64,000 nucleotides of DNA from Pyrocephalus nanus. Taxonomy: Eukaryota; Chordata; Aves; Passeriformes; Tyrannidae. The stretch lies in NCBI GenBank assembly GCA_038380795.1, contig CM076260.1, positions 77,909,843 to 77,973,842 on the forward strand. The letters are read 5' to 3'. Positions 12,331-26,124 of this stretch are shown piece after piece; position 1 is the first letter of the stretch; every line of letters begins with the position of its first letter. A program made the position numbers and the translations under genes. The notes under the pieces were generated by a model that did not search any database, was not told the DNA's origin, and saw only the letters and a list, made by a program, of their open reading frames with translations.

Positions 12331-15300
12331 GTGACATTTTGTGTCATGCTCAATATTCAGACACGTTTGTTCTCTGACCGTTTAAAAAAATATCCCGAGC
12401 TGGTAAAATTAAAAGCATGCAGCGCCTTATCACCTGAGGGCTAAGTCTGAGGTAGGACAAAGCATTCTTTGCCTGAGTTGAGTTTGCTTTTCTTATGTTG
12501 TTTGGGTTCCTAGACCCAGCTGGGTTAACTACACGTCAAATCTTGGCATGCACAGAAAATACAATCAGGATGCTAAGCCTCCTCTTCCTTAATCTCGGGT
12601 TATTCAGTCACAGGGGCTGTGGTTGTCATTCCTTGGTGCATCACTTATGCTGGTATTCCTTTTGCTCAGGATGACTTAAGTGACCTGTTGAAAAGGATTC
12701 GACATCTCCTGTAGATGTGCTGTAGTCTTAAGTCAAATCTTAGACCTGTCTTCTGGGCAAAATGGCAAGCCTTTGGTTTCAGTATGACCCTCTGTTTAAA
12801 CAAGATACAGTTGAATCAGATAAATAGGTCCTTTGGGTTTTCTCAGTGGAGGAAGATGTTGTAATATTTCCAGTAAGCATGTTGGCAAAATTTCTTATTA
12901 AAGTTTGGGAGAATAAAATGATGAGCTATAACAGATGCACTCTTAATTTATGCAATAACCTGCATTTAACTTACACTGTTTCATGTCCATGCCTGTTGGT
13001 ACATCAGGTGCCATTAAAAGTCATTATTTATCCAAATTTAGCAGATTGTAGCATTTGAAACAGACAATGGAGTTGCAGAGATACCTTTTCATGACAGCAG
13101 CATGTACATTTTTAATGATGATCTCCATACCATTTTTAATTGATTCTGTATTTAATTAACTTTTTCCCTACAAAGTGGTGTGCTATTTTTCATTCCCTAG
13201 AAAGCGTGCATACTTTTGTGTCTTTGGGGCATACAGAACTAGTTAAGAATGTTTTTGTTTATATTTTGTACAGGCAAAAGTCAGAAAAATAAAAATAGAA
13301 ATATTGAGAAATATATAAACCCAGACATATTTAGAAATACCCATACTTGGAGTATAATCCATCTCTCATTTTTAAAGCTTAATTTTCGAAAACATCACTC
13401 AATGATATCAGTGAAGGTACACCTCTGGAACTTTAGTTATGCCCTAAGAATAACTAAAAGGTGCTGTTTCTTTTTCATAATATGTTTTTCCTTCACATAT
13501 TGCCTGTGTATTTTTCCCTGGGAGAAATGAAATTGCTAGTTTAGAGAACAAGCTACATTTCTAGCCATGGCCAACAGACACAGCAGACACTGCATCTCCA
13601 TCACCCCCCCCAACATCTCTATCACAGGTGTATCTCTTCCTGCATGCTCCTGATCCAAATGACTAGCTGACGTAAATAAACTGCCTTTCAGTATTTCCTG
13701 AATAAGGAGGTGGTGCTTTTCTTCACTCTGGCTTTTTCCTGGGAAGAAATCATGGTCCATTTTTTAAGGTTTTTTTTCAGCCTTATATTTCTCTCCCTCG
13801 GTAGATGGGTAGTTGTGTCAGAGGACACACCCTTATACACTTCAGCTGAGTACTTGTTGAAGCAATCACCATAGCAGGCTGTTCTCTTAGGCCTCCTTCT
13901 AGCTACTAGTTTTCAAACATCTTATTATTTCAGTGCAAATTTTATCTTCTGCTTTGCATTATTTGGGGGGAAGGCTCTGAACTCACTACAGATGATTTCC
14001 TGTAGTATATTCTTTGTACTCTTCCTTATAGCCCAAGATCTTTCTTTGGTACAGATGACTTTGGACTTCATAAGATTTTGTACTTCCAGAGTTGTTACTT
14101 CCCATTAGCCATTCTCAACACTGTGTTTGTTTCCTTCCGTGTTCGGATTCCTTTACAGCACTGATAAGTTTCCCTCTAGTCTCGTTCAATTTAATAGCTT
14201 TTAACCTGTCTGTTTTATTTATGTCTGCTTAAGTGCTTATTTAATCTTTTCCCTTATAGCTATAATGACCTTCCACAGGTTACTATAATCCTAGAAGGTA
14301 TGTGGGGAATTTAAAGATTTAAAAGTCGTTTGACTTCATAAATAATTTTTATTTTCTCATTACATGCTTTATTTTTAAAACAGAAATGTTTCATTTTCTG
14401 TTTGATCAATGATTGTTTTTTAAACATATTCCTTCTACATATATAAGACATTTTGGATTCTAAACAACTTTTTTTTTTTCTTTTTTCTTTTTTTTCTTTT
14501 TTTTTTTTTTACAGTTTGGTTAATGAGAACTGCAAAGGGTCTTGATCTGACATAGAAAATACATAGCATGTTTAATCTTTGCTCTGGTCTACAACCAGAA
14601 TTTTATGCCATTAAAATATTTTAGTTAGGTTGGGGGGGGTTGGGTTTGATTTTTAAAACTGAAATAGTTATATGCTGCAGATAGCATTTATCCAGCAATA
14701 TCACTGTAAAATACATTCATGTTGATAATTACTGCATCCTTCCTCCACTGTGAGCCCCTGACTTCTATTGTATGCTGTACTTAAACTAACAGACTAACCT
14801 TTTAATGTCCCCTGGCAATTACAGAGCCAATAAGTCAGCAAGCTGTTGAAGAATATACCTACTTTTAATTTACAGATTTAATGACTACATTCTACTTCTG
14901 ATGTGGCCACACTTCAGGACTGACTGTAATCCATGTCTTTTGTCTCACACTGAGACAAAACACAAACAACTGGTGCCCATCTCCTTCACAGCAAGGACTG
15001 TATCTTTGTCACCACCGATATAGAAACTGTGTTCTGCTGTGCAGCCCCAAACACAGAGCTTGTCTTGATCTGTGAACACATCTGGAAGGAGTGCCTGGAG
15101 AGCACGAAGGGCTGTAGCACAGCCCTGCAGCCAAAGGAGGTTTGAGAGATGGTACAGTCAGTCACATACCCCAGTTTCATTCCTGTCCACAGAGTTACAT
15201 TAGATGGAAAAGAAGAAACCTGAGAGATTTGGTGATTCTGGTAGGTGATTATACAAATTTTACCTGTTTGTAGATTGCCATGTCTTCACTGAATGAGCAA

Positions 15301-18300
15301 ACTGATTATTTGTGTCATGTTAGGCACATATCCTCCTCTATCCAGCCCTGAGTAAGCAGTCAAGCTCTGTAGCTGGGAGCTGGGTTCAATACTCTCCTGG
15401 GAGTTTGGTGTCCTGAGAAGCCTTACTGTCCGAGGGATGGCATATGTTTCTAATTCAGGCACAGTCCCACAAACTGCTTTCACTGCCTTACAATACCCCT
15501 TTATTTCTGCACGGTTCCTGCTTCTCAACTAACCTGCATTGTCTTGTTCTGGTCCTAGCTCACCTTTATCCACAACTTTCAGTGAAAGCTCTTTGATTTC
15601 CTGACTTTACTCTTCATTTGCTCTTTGGTTTGGGGCATTTCTCAGTTTTCCTGAGTGTGCTTTCCATCTGGAGCTTTCGGCTGGTCTGTCCTTGGTAACT
15701 GACTCCTGGTCTTGAGTTTCCTCAGTCTCAGTAGCTGGACTCACCCCAGCTACATTCACTTAGCGCAAGTATTCCACTTGTATCTCCTTAATAACTTCCG
15801 TTCAAAGCCACCTTTCTGAATGGGAATTATAAAACATGATATCCTACTGCTGACGCAGAATGTTTGGCACACAGCTTATCTGGATGATAATTCAGCCGCC
15901 TGTGGAATAGGTCCTATGGCAATATTGGGTCGTGGCTTAGGAGAAGATGCAAGAATGTAGGAGAATGTCGCGTCCCCTTAAGATTAATCACACTTGTCAA
16001 GATCTTCAACAGCTCATACTGTTTTCACAGACAATTAGGCACCTAAATGCCTTTGGACATAGTGCACCTGTTTTTTAATTTGGAGTTCTTTCTAACATTG
16101 TGGATTCAAGCCAGAAAAGCACTCTAAGCAGCGGAAATTTTGATCCTGTTTTTTCAGCACTTTATCTCTGCTATGTGAAAAACAGCTCTAAAATATGTCT
16201 CTACCTGAGACAGGGCAACATCCCATCCCAAGACATGAATAAATACTTCATCCAACCCCCATATATGAATTTCATTATCATGAATAAATGTATTCCTAGC
16301 AAAAATGCCATCTCTGTATTTCCCAGTCATCATGAATGAAAGGTTTTCAGTATTGCCTCATTCTGACTTCAAACTTAAATTAATCTGTGTGCTTCTTAGA
16401 AGGAAAAGAAAGTGCTATTACCTTTCTTTACCTTTATTTTTTTTCACTTCATTCCTATTAAAATTTCATTTGAGTTGTCCAGATGCCCTGAGTCCAGCAG
16501 TACGCTCCAGGAACCTGGACTTTAGGTAGTTGAAAGTTGTGTCTCTTTTTTTTGGTGTGTTTTCTTGGAGGAAATAATTGCTCCTCACACATCTACCTTT
16601 GAAAACTCTCCAGAAGGCTCACAAGTTCAGTTTCATTAATGAACTTTTAAGACAGAATGGGTCAGTAAATATTTACTGGTCCTTTCTCAGAATATGGTAG
16701 CCAAAAGTGTATTTCTCAACACTAATTTTAAATCTGTGGTTCATTAAGTCACAGACCCTTTACAAAATCCTTCAATTCTTAAAAATAATTTGAGGAACCT
16801 AAGCCACACAGAACACTTCAAAAACTGCTCCTCTAGAATGAAAGTGGCATATGATCTCATATGCCAAAGCATTACACGTGTCCAGGCCTATGTTTTCTGT
16901 TTCGTGCACCTTATGACGTAAGTCTAGATTTTTGCTTGCAACAGCTTTCAGTGACAATTAAAGGAAAAAAAACTGATGTTAAGCTCTCTGAAATTCTGTC
17001 ATTCCCCTTCTGTAAACTAACCTTAGACACTCCTCTTTTACTCTATTTTGATGATGCTCTAGTGGTTTTAGAGCAGATGATCCTGCCTAAATCCAGGATG
17101 AAACAAACGAATGAGGATACCAGTTAACCTCCACTCCATCTCTGTTTTCTCTGGTCGGATTGAGCGACTACCTAGATGAAGAAGAGAGATGAGTAGCAGA
17201 GAGCAGAAGTCCATTTGAGGTGAGTTGTCTTCCTTCTTCACTGTCATGAAAGGCAATGGGGACATCTGGATCTCTAGGGAATGTCACTAAATAAGACCAG
17301 ATAACCTCAAAATATTACAGCCAGACCAGCCCTGTCATGTATGATTCACTTGCTATATAACGCCTAATAAAGGCAATATGTCTGGGACCAGGAAGGCAGC
17401 CAATACAGCTTCTTCCAAGAACTGTGAGTAATTAACTGGGTCTCTGGTTAATTTCTTTCATGAAAATGTGTTGAGTGAGATTCTTACAAGCGGTGCTCTT
17501 TGTGTGACGTCTCCCTCTACTCCCAAACATCACAAGTTCATGCAACTGGAAAGGAAGAAAAAGTAAAATTCAAAGTTTCAAAACCTTGGGCATATTTTTT
17601 CTCCAGCTACATCAGCTAACATTTCTTTTTTCTGCCTTAGTTCCTCATCTCCTGATTGTTTTCCTCTCAAAACCTGATCTATAGCCCAGCCACAATTGTA
17701 TCTTTGTATAACATGATCTAACTTCTTGCTTTAGTTAAGGGTGTTTCAAATCTCTGGTGTTTCAGAGGAAAATTAATTCGAAACTTCCATAAGATGAAAG
17801 AAGAGTCATTAGTTGCAGCAAGTTCCAAAAGAGAAAAAACTGACGCAAAGCACCGTGTTGTCCTTGTTTGTGGACCTCATGTCAGAGCAGCTATGAAGAA
17901 GAGGAGAAAACAATTCTCAGCCTGCTGTCACTGCTACACCTTGTAAGGAATACTACACCTCTTTAGCTCTGTGTGCTTCAGGCTTTCCCCTATTTACTGC
18001 TCTTGAGGCATTGCTGTCCATGACTGAGACCATGTTTGAACTTAACAAGCATTTTCTTCCTCGCTACAGCAGAGCAATTGTCTGTGGAAGTTGTTTGAGT
18101 TGCCCAAAGCAAATGAAGTCTACTCCTACCCAGAGCAGCAGAGGATGCTCCAAGCAAACAAATGAAATGATGGATGGTTCCATCAGCAGGGCAGATTTTA
18201 AGTGACAAGAATCCTTCCAGGGATATGTTGAGGATGGAATACACATGACAACAATTTAATATCTGCATCACACAAGGGAAAAGCTAATATCCCTTGTTAT

Positions 18301-18589
18301 ATTAATATCACATGGCACAATTGAATCTGGTATTTTAATTAAACCTAAATATATATCACTGACAGTGACTGCCAGTGGATGTTTTGGGAAATACACAAGC
18401 ATTTTACTGAAATCATCAGTTTAACCAAAAGGATATTATCCTCTTTCAATATTTCAAGTATATTATGAACATGTCAGCTAAATGTTATGCAGAAATAATA
18501 CTAAGCTGCTACTGAATGAGGTGATGAGGTGACAGAGCACAGAATATCCTATAACGTAACATTTGCCACATTGGTCCCTGCAAGTCCTC
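12331..18589. other. AT-rich intergenic DNA
   Basis: Apart from the T-rich tract near 14.5 kb I see no identifiable feature. The open frames at 16100-16529 and 16861-17127 are short and unsupported. Confidence 0.5.
14469..14511 (+). repeat. Long T-rich tract
   Basis: Over 40 bases of T with a few single C interruptions, ending in ACAG. It looks like a polypyrimidine tract plus AG, but no coding exon follows, so it is taken as simple sequence. Confidence 0.8.
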
Positions 18590-19557
18590 AAAAACAAAAA
18601 GCCTGCCTAGATCCCTTTATGTTCTACATCTTTGTTGGTGACATGGACAATGGGATTCAGTGCACCTTCAGCAAGTTTGCTGATGACATCAAGCTGAGTG
18701 GTGCAGTCAACATAGTGGAGGGAAGAGATGCCATTCAGAGGGACTTTAATATGCTTGCCAGGTTGGCTGATGAAGTTCAACAAAGCAAATTCAAGGTTCT
18801 GTACCTGTGTTGTGACAATCCCAGGCATACCCATGGGTGGGCAGAGAAATGTATTGAGAGCAGCCCTGCAGAGAAAGACTTGGGGCTGATGGTTGATGAA
18901 AAACTCAATATAAGGTGGCAGTGTGTGCTCACAGCCCAGAAAGCCAACTGAATCCCAGATTGCATCAAAAGCAGTGTGGCCAGCAGGTTTAAGGAGGTGA
19001 TTCTCCCCCTCTACTCTACTCTTGTCATACCCCATCTGAAGTACTGCGTACAGATCTGGTGCCCCCAGTATAAGAAGGATATGGAACTGTTGTAGCAAGT
19101 CCAGAGGAGAGCCATGAAGTTGATAAGAAGACTTGAGCACCTCTCCTACGAAGACAGGCTAAAAAAGTTAGGGCTGTTCAGCCTGGAGAAAAGAAGGTTG
19201 CGTGGAGACCTGATAGCAATCTTCCAGTATCAGACGGGGGCCTATAGGGAAGCCAGAGAATGACTATTCTTCTGGAATTTAGGTGATAGGACAGAGAGTA
19301 ATGGGTACAAATTGAAAGAAGTGAAATTTATGTTAGGTATTAGGTAGAAATTCTTTATCATTAGGGTGGTAAGATACTGGAACAGATTGCCTAGGGAGGT
19401 TTTGGATGCCCCAAACCTGACATGTAAAATGCCAGGTTGGATAAGGCCTTGGGCAACCTGGTCTAGTGGGAGGTGGGGACTAGATGATCTTTAAGAGGTT
19501 GGGACTAGATGATCTTTAAGGTCCCTTCCAATGCTAAACATTCCATGATTCTATGTT
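18590..19557 (+). pseudogene. CR1 LINE fragment with dead reverse transcriptase tail
   Basis: Seen: one frame from about 18600 reads the end of the CR1 ORF2 reverse transcriptase. It includes SKFADDIKLSGAVN, carrying the FADD form of the YADD catalytic motif, then SSPAEKDLGLMVDEKLN. The same frame continues beyond a TGA at 18949-18951 into [14 protein letters not shown], a TAG, and [20 protein letters not shown]. The non-coding tail follows (GATACTGGAACAG and the like), ending in CATGATTCTATG octamers typical of CR1. The endonuclease and the N-terminal reverse transcriptase are missing through 5' truncation, and at least three in-frame stops disable the rest. A 25-bp tandem duplication sits in its tail (19471-19520). 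Confidence 0.93.
19471..19520 (+). repeat. 25-bp tandem duplication inside CR1 tail
   Basis: Two adjacent 25-bp copies (19471-19495 and 19496-19520) share GGGACTAGATGATCTTTAAG and differ by one base (G/T at the fifth position). The CR1 family has one copy of this block, so the duplication arose in this copy or in its source subfamily. Confidence 0.9.
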
Positions 19558-20635
19558 ATTTTCTTGAGATGATTTTTTCATAAACCTAGGAAATAAGTAG
19601 GTGTGATCTAGGACTAGGAAAACTGAGCAAAACCAAAATTTATATTGCTAAAAAATGTTCACATGTATTATGTGAAATAGAATGGGATTGAGATTTAGCC
19701 AAAACAAGTGGAATCTATGATTTGCTGGGAATCAAGGAATATTTATATGTTTTTTAAAATGAACTGTACCAGCTTGAATAGTACCAGCTTGTTTTCATTG
19801 CACAATTTGACTGTGGATTGAATTATTCTTGCCAAGTTTTGTTAATTTCCATGGCCAGTTTTATACAATTTATTCGCATTTAGTACCTCATTCATTAACT
19901 CCATGTAAATGATGGGATTATTTTCCTTTTCTTTGCTCCTATTGTCACACAATAATATCTGCCCAGTTCTGACTAAATTATCCAGCTCAACTTTGAGATA
20001 TATATGTGTATTAACTACTATAGCATTTTCTTTCTTAATTCCTTCAGTTTCTTCTTTATTTGTTGTTAGTTACTAAGAGATCTTTGTCAGCTGTGAGTGA
20101 ATTCACTATGAAGAGTCTTCTTTTAAATAAAACTTATCCCAAATACTGTGTGTTATATAGTAAAACATATATATTGAGGACATTTTTGAACAGGGAATAT
20201 AATACAAAAATAAATAAAGATTTGTCTTTTCCTATTCTTGAAGAGGCTAAGAATTTCTTGATTTTGATCTATGTCCTTTTCCACAAAGGGACAATATCAG
20301 GTTCAAAATGATAAAAGAACAGAACCACCAAACATGATACATCTCAAGAGTAAATCTATCAGTTGAACAGCTCTGTCACAAATTCTAGCAGGAAGGCATG
20401 CTGTCTTCCCACTGCAGCCAGGGGAGTCCAGTAAGTTGCCCCAGTTCTGCTGCTGCCATGACCTCCATGAGGGTTACTTGCTGCTCACCCAGTTTGCCTG
20501 ATGTGTTGTGGGAGGCTAAGCAGGAATCTAAATGAATGCAGATGTGTGTCCATTCCCAAAAATGAACTAGCCTTTATGAATACTCAAGAGAACTATTGAG
20601 GGAATTTGCAGTCTATTGTGTTCTACAGCTTCCTT

Positions 20636-20965
20636 GCAAGGGGAAGCTGAGCGGCAGGCACCAATCCCTTCTCTCTGGTGACCAGGGACAGAACACAAGG
20701 GAATGGCAAAAAGCTGTATCAGGGGAGATTTAAATTAGATATTAGAAAAAGATTCTTTACCCAGATGGTGGTTGGGCACTGGAACAGGCACCTCAGGGAA
20801 GTTATCATGGCATCAAGCCTTCCAGAGTTCAAGAAATGTTTGGACAACCCTCTCAGGCACATGGTGTGATTCTTGGGGCTGTCCTGGGCAGGGCCAGGAA
20901 CTGGACTCGATGATTTTTGTGGGTGCCTTCCAACTCAGACTATTCAATGGCTCTATGAGTTTCTC
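20636..20965 (+). mobile_element. CR1 LINE 3' fragment
   Basis: Recognisable CR1 3' blocks occur in order: GGGGAGATTTAAATTAGATA, TTGGGCACTGGAACAGGC, GGACAACCCTCTCAGGCACA, GGAACTGGACTCGATGATTT and CCTTCCAACTC, with a degraded octamer tail. The 5' limit is approximate. No coding potential remains. Confidence 0.88.
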
Positions 20966-21289
20966 AGTGATGGACTGGGTTTATTGCCAGAAGAATAAAC
21001 ATCAAAGGGAGGAGTACTTCAGGTACCGATACCTAACACTTAGTAATTATTCACTTTATAGATAATGAGATTTCTTTCTGTTCACATAAATGCATAATCA
21101 GTGCATCAGTAAATCCATTTTGATATCAATAATGCATAAAATATGCTATATATTTATGTTAAAGGGACAAGAAGAGACTCATCCATAGAGAACACAGATC
21201 AGTCCAGGCAGTGCAGGAATGTCTATTATTTTACAGGATCTAGGGATGTTATGAGTGCTTGACACTGCATTTAGAAAAGCAGTGTACTT

Positions 21290-21515
21290 TCTCTGGAAAA
21301 AGTTTTTTCACCCAGAAGGTGGTTGGGCGCTGGAACAGGCTCTCCAGGGAAGTGATCAAGCACCAAGCCTGACAGAGTTCAAGAAGTTTTTGGATGGTAC
21401 TTTGAGGCACATGGTGTGACTCTTGGGGATGGTTCTGTGCAGGGCCAGGAGCTGGACTCAATGATCCTTGTGGATCCCTTCCAAGATGGCATATTCTGTG
21501 ATTCTCTAAAGGATG
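21290..21515 (+). mobile_element. CR1 LINE 3' fragment
   Basis: This is a second copy of the same CR1 type as at 20.6-21.0 kb: TTCACCCAGAAGGTGGTTGG, GGAACAGGCTCTCCAGGGAA, GGAGCTGGACTCAATGATCC, then ATTCTGTGATTCTC, the octamer tail. It is 5'-truncated to the last 225 bases or so. Its tail is better kept than that of its neighbour. Confidence 0.9.
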
Positions 21516-24500
21516 TAATTGATTACAACCAAGTATTTATAAAACCTCCAGCTCCAAAAAATGAAGGGTACTTGAGGATCTTCAAGTTAAAAATGGCAGG
21601 ACTGCTGTGCATGCGTATCTCTTTTTTCATGCCATGCTATTAAAGATCTGAAGTATCCACTTTTCTATTTATGATGTTAAGCCTCAGTAGGAATAAGGAG
21701 AAATTCATATGCTAATGAAACAGGATTAGACCATCAAAATCACTTTATATACAAGAGGCAAGGCCCCCTATAACTATTTTTCTTCTAGTCCTAGTTCTGT
21801 ACTTTCATTTAACGACCTTATGAGTCTTTTTTGTTTAGAAGGGAGATGTGTGTTGACGTAGCAAACCAACTTACACAATTAGAAGTAAACAGACAAATTT
21901 ATTAATATATAAATCTGTCTGTAGATCTTCTTTCAAGACCATCACCATCTGCCTAAATATTCTATAAGAGGACAGGCTTAGTGCCATTCCATCTAACCAT
22001 GAGGCAATTCACAAACAAACTTCTGGGGATTAGTGTTCAGAGATAAGGATTAGAACTTCTGCTGCTCCTGAAGAGCTGTGGGTACACATAGTGGAAATAG
22101 TGTGGAAATACTTCATGTAATGAAGTACTATGTGTGTGGAGTACTATGTGCTTCATTCATGTGCCCTGGACATCTGCAGTGAAAAAATGTACTTCAGATG
22201 AAAAGAACCTCACAGTGTAGCTACAGGAAGGTGACTTGCACATATGCCCCCAAATTTTCAGAAGTAATAGACTTGCTTAAATCTGGAGTCTGTGGGAGTG
22301 GAATAACCTCCATTTGGAGTGGTCAGGATGAGAGGAAAACAGGCATGAGGAAAAGCCTGAGAAAGCTCTGGTGACAGAAGGATTTGACAATTACAAAGTT
22401 ACATAGAAATATGAGATGGAGCAGCAACAGGTAAAGGGTGCAGAATAGCATCTAAAAAAATTATGTGTAAAATAGAAGGGGACATCACAAGTCTCTGATA
22501 TATCAGGGCACTGAAAGATCATTGCACTGGTGCAAAGTACCCAGAGAATATTTTAAGGACTACAAATAATTTCAGTTTTGCTTGTGCACATTTTCTTATT
22601 TTGGTTAAGTAATGAAATTTTATTCAAGCAAACATTTGTGGAAGTGTTGGCATTGGATGTGTTAGACCACTCATCCACTCAGGTGGCATAAGCAATACCA
22701 TGTAACCATTGCAATAAGAATGTCAAATATAAAAAATATGGTCTCAATTAAATTCTTTTAGCAAAAATATAGCTGAGTGGCTCTAAATACTGACCAAATC
22801 TGATGAGCTTATGCTTTGCAAGTGGACATTGAATAAGTATGGAAAGAAGGCGTCCTAGAGTAAATTGTTATCTATAGTTGTTCTTGTACTTTGCAGCATA
22901 ACTTTTCCCCAACTCTTTGAACATATATAAATTTGGAACCAAACTCACATCTCTATTAAAAAAAAAAAAAAAAGGACACAATTTATTTTTTATATCTTTT
23001 ATATCTATAAAAATCTAAGACCATAGTTTAAAATAACCAAAGATCAGAGTTTATCTAAAACTTGGCTTGGGTTTTCCTTGGGGCCTGAGACTATTGTACC
23101 AACTTTTAAGTGCATGCTCAAAAACAGAAGACATGATATGTAATGCTTGAAATTAGGCACCTTGCTTCACACTGACTTATTGCTTACCGAGACCCAAGGG
23201 CAATCTGATAAATCTTGCTAGCTCTGGTCTCAAATCCATAGTTCTAATTAAGCAGAGGTTGATCTTTTTTACAAGATAAACCAGTCTAGATTCAAAAGTT
23301 TGCAGTGATGGATAATCTAGTAAATCCTTCCCTTCTTATGCAATTCTCATAACCTTTATTTTAATCTGAATATTTCAAAACACAGCTTTCTGATACTGGA
23401 TCTTGTTATGCCTTTGTCTGCTGGATTAAAGAGTTCTCAAAGCATTCCTGAAGCAGTTTCCTGAACACTTTCCAATTTTTCAAAATCCTTTTGAAGGTGT
23501 GGATACTGGGGCTGGACACGGTATTCCAGCTGACAGTTAAGTTTCATTACCTTGAAATAAGGATTAACTGGGAAGTCAAAACTACATAGCTTGGTGTAGT
23601 GACATTTCACCTTTGGTGACCTGGCTTTAAATATGTGTTTGGTCAGCAAAGGATATTGTTTTTCTAATCTTATCCTAGCCCCCTCTGACGTTTTTCCATA
23701 TCAAAAAAGAATCACTTGCACTGGCATAATTTTCCTTCATGACTAAGGACAGGCCTAGCACTGGGGAAGCTGAATAACAGGTTTGAAAGGCAAGGACACA
23801 CTGCCAGAGCTGTGTCTGTCCTGGGTGCAGGCTCTCAGCTCCCGTGCTCCCAGGCACAAAGACATTCTGGGCAAACACTGTGTGTACATGAGCTGCAGCT
23901 GCTCACTTTCCCCTGCTCTGACCTCAGGCACAGGCAGCACAGCCCCTGCCGGCATCTCTTCTCTTTGCTTGGTGGTCCTGCCTGAACAACAGTGAAGGAA
24001 GCAATTTTCTTTACAGCCTTAGAATGAAATGATATTTCACAGCTGCAAAACTGTATAGAGACTTGAGGCTTACAAGCTGAGCAACAGGAAGCAACCTAAT
24101 TTTAAAACCACTCTTGCACTATAGCATATTGCCAAACAATATGCAATGAAGAGAGTGGGATGTTTCCAAATGGTTTTTCTTCCATAGGTTAGAAAAATTA
24201 TGACCACATACCAAGTATTTAGGTAGTGATGTCTTCCAGACTATCAAGAGATGGAAAGGTAGGTCAAGAAGGAAAGAGACAGAAATAAAACTTATCTTGA
24301 AATAAAGGTATTTGTTGGAAATTAGAATAATATACTTGAACCTGTATGGGATTTGAAGAAATTAATTAATATTTAAATACATATGCATTAGCATATGCAT
24401 AGCTATAATTTGATACAGGGCTTTTGGGTTACCAAACCCCCATTTTTTCACAAAAAAAGATAAAGTTAAGACATAGCTATTAGTATTTACATGATTCAGC

Positions 24501-26124
24501 TTTACCTTCTAAAGTATTAATTATCTACTTTATGTTGGTCACCTGGATACACTTTTGTGACTGGCGGAGAGAAAAAGATATCACTGGAGTTACAAGTACC
24601 ATGACCTCACACTCATGAAACAATACTCCAGCAGGGTTGTTGAGGAAAAGGGAGTTAATATAATCAGAAATTTATTAGTGAAGAAGGGTAAAGGTAGCCT
24701 TCATTTTTTTGTGTGTCAAAAAGTCCTTTAGAACTTAAGATAGCTTCGCCAAACTCCCGTTTGGGAAATCATCATATGTCAGCTCCATCCAGCTTAAAGA
24801 TTTGGTAGGAAAAATAATGTGGTTGCTGAGAGGTTCATGTGCTTTGGTAGAAGAAGATATGCACCTCACCTAAATACCCTATAGATTCTGGCGTGGTATT
24901 CTTGAGCCAAACAAAGTAAACAAATTATTAGTCAAGATCAGAGCTACTGGTAGGCCTGTACATGCTGCTTTGGCAGGATACTACCATGTAAGAGAGAGGG
25001 GGAAAATCAGGCTGCCTATGCCAGAGGTCTAACGTGGATGTTTCCTCTGCTTTGCTGACAAAAGAGCTGGGATGTGGGAAGCTGTCACAGTTTTGGCTTG
25101 GAAGCAGTCCAGCTGGGCTTAGTTTCCTTGTTGCCCTGGAAGTATCAGGAACAGCAAGCCTGTATTGTTAATGCTTTTCCTTGGCTTTTTTGCATCCCTC
25201 GTATATTCATGCCCACTCTTCCTCTCCTGTCCATGAGGAGAATGTCTGGCTCTTACTATGTTCCACTAGTCTTAGAATGAAAAAACCAGCTTTGCTTGCA
25301 CAACTGAGATCTGTCAATCTGTCCCTGACCATTAAACCTTGACAGTCTTGAAGTGTGCATGCACAACATGGAGAGGTAAGTGTTTGGCATGGAGAGCTCT
25401 GTAGAAGAGGTTGAAATACTCCCACGTGCAGAAATGTTGTTTTTATTATTTCAAATTGATGTACTCTACACTGAAATGTCAATTTCTTTTTTTTGCTGTC
25501 CTGTAATTTTCACTAATAATTTTTTAAATCTCAAACAAAATGGTGTTTAGACTCATAAGATCAATTAATGTAAATTATATTCATAATGCCTTGTTCTGTT
25601 ATAATTAGTAATTTCATTGTTTTCAAAAAACAAAAAATTTGCAAAACTACCATAACAACATTATAAGTAGATACATCATTATTTGAAAGTTTCTATTTTT
25701 TTTTCTTAAATCTGTTCAAAACTTCCTGGAGAAAATACAAGGTTATTCTTCAAGCAGAAACATTCCTCAACAACATTTTCTTTTAAAAGGCTCTTGATGA
25801 GATGTATTTGGATTTCTGACCAGCTATTGCCTTAAATCATTTCATCACTGTATACAGTAAAAAGGAGCCTCACTTGGTAGAAAAGAAATAACATCCAAGC
25901 AGCCTCATCTGGGAGAGTATTAGTGGTAGCAGAGATCTGCAAGGCTTTCATTTGGTTAGCAGCAGACCTTCAGACCTTCAGAGTTTGTAAAGCAGTAATG
26001 TTTCCTTCTTCAGAAGGAATAAAGATAAAAAATAGCTTATAATTCAGATTCAAAGAAGAGTATTAATGAATTGCTTACTTTCTTGCCAGATAAGATGTGA
26101 CAGGAGATAAAGGTTCTTAGGACT
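21516..26124. other. Gene-free DNA around an old CR1 fragment
   Basis: This stretch contains small hairpin-capable sequences at 22109-22127 and 24380-24397, a 15-A run near 22960 and the old CR1 piece at 23.4 kb. No coding exon was recognised. Confidence 0.5.
23440..23660 (-). mobile_element. Old CR1 LINE fragment, 3' ORF2 region
   Basis: The plus strand reads CAGTTTCCTGAACACTTTCC, then GGTGTGGATACTGGGGCTGG, ACACGGTATTCCAGCTGACA and later GTGACCTGGCTTT. These follow the order of the reverse complement of the CR1 region encoding the end of ORF2. Divergence is high, so the limits and family are tentative. The 70-codon minus-strand frame here is the repeat. Confidence 0.6.

Noticed and set aside
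14469..14520. Polypyrimidine tract ending in ACAG as a splice acceptor
   Set aside because: The following sequence has no recognisable exon or donor in a coding context; simple T-rich DNA explains it.
18607..19140. 177-codon minus-strand frame
   Set aside because: It is the antisense of the CR1 reverse transcriptase remnant.
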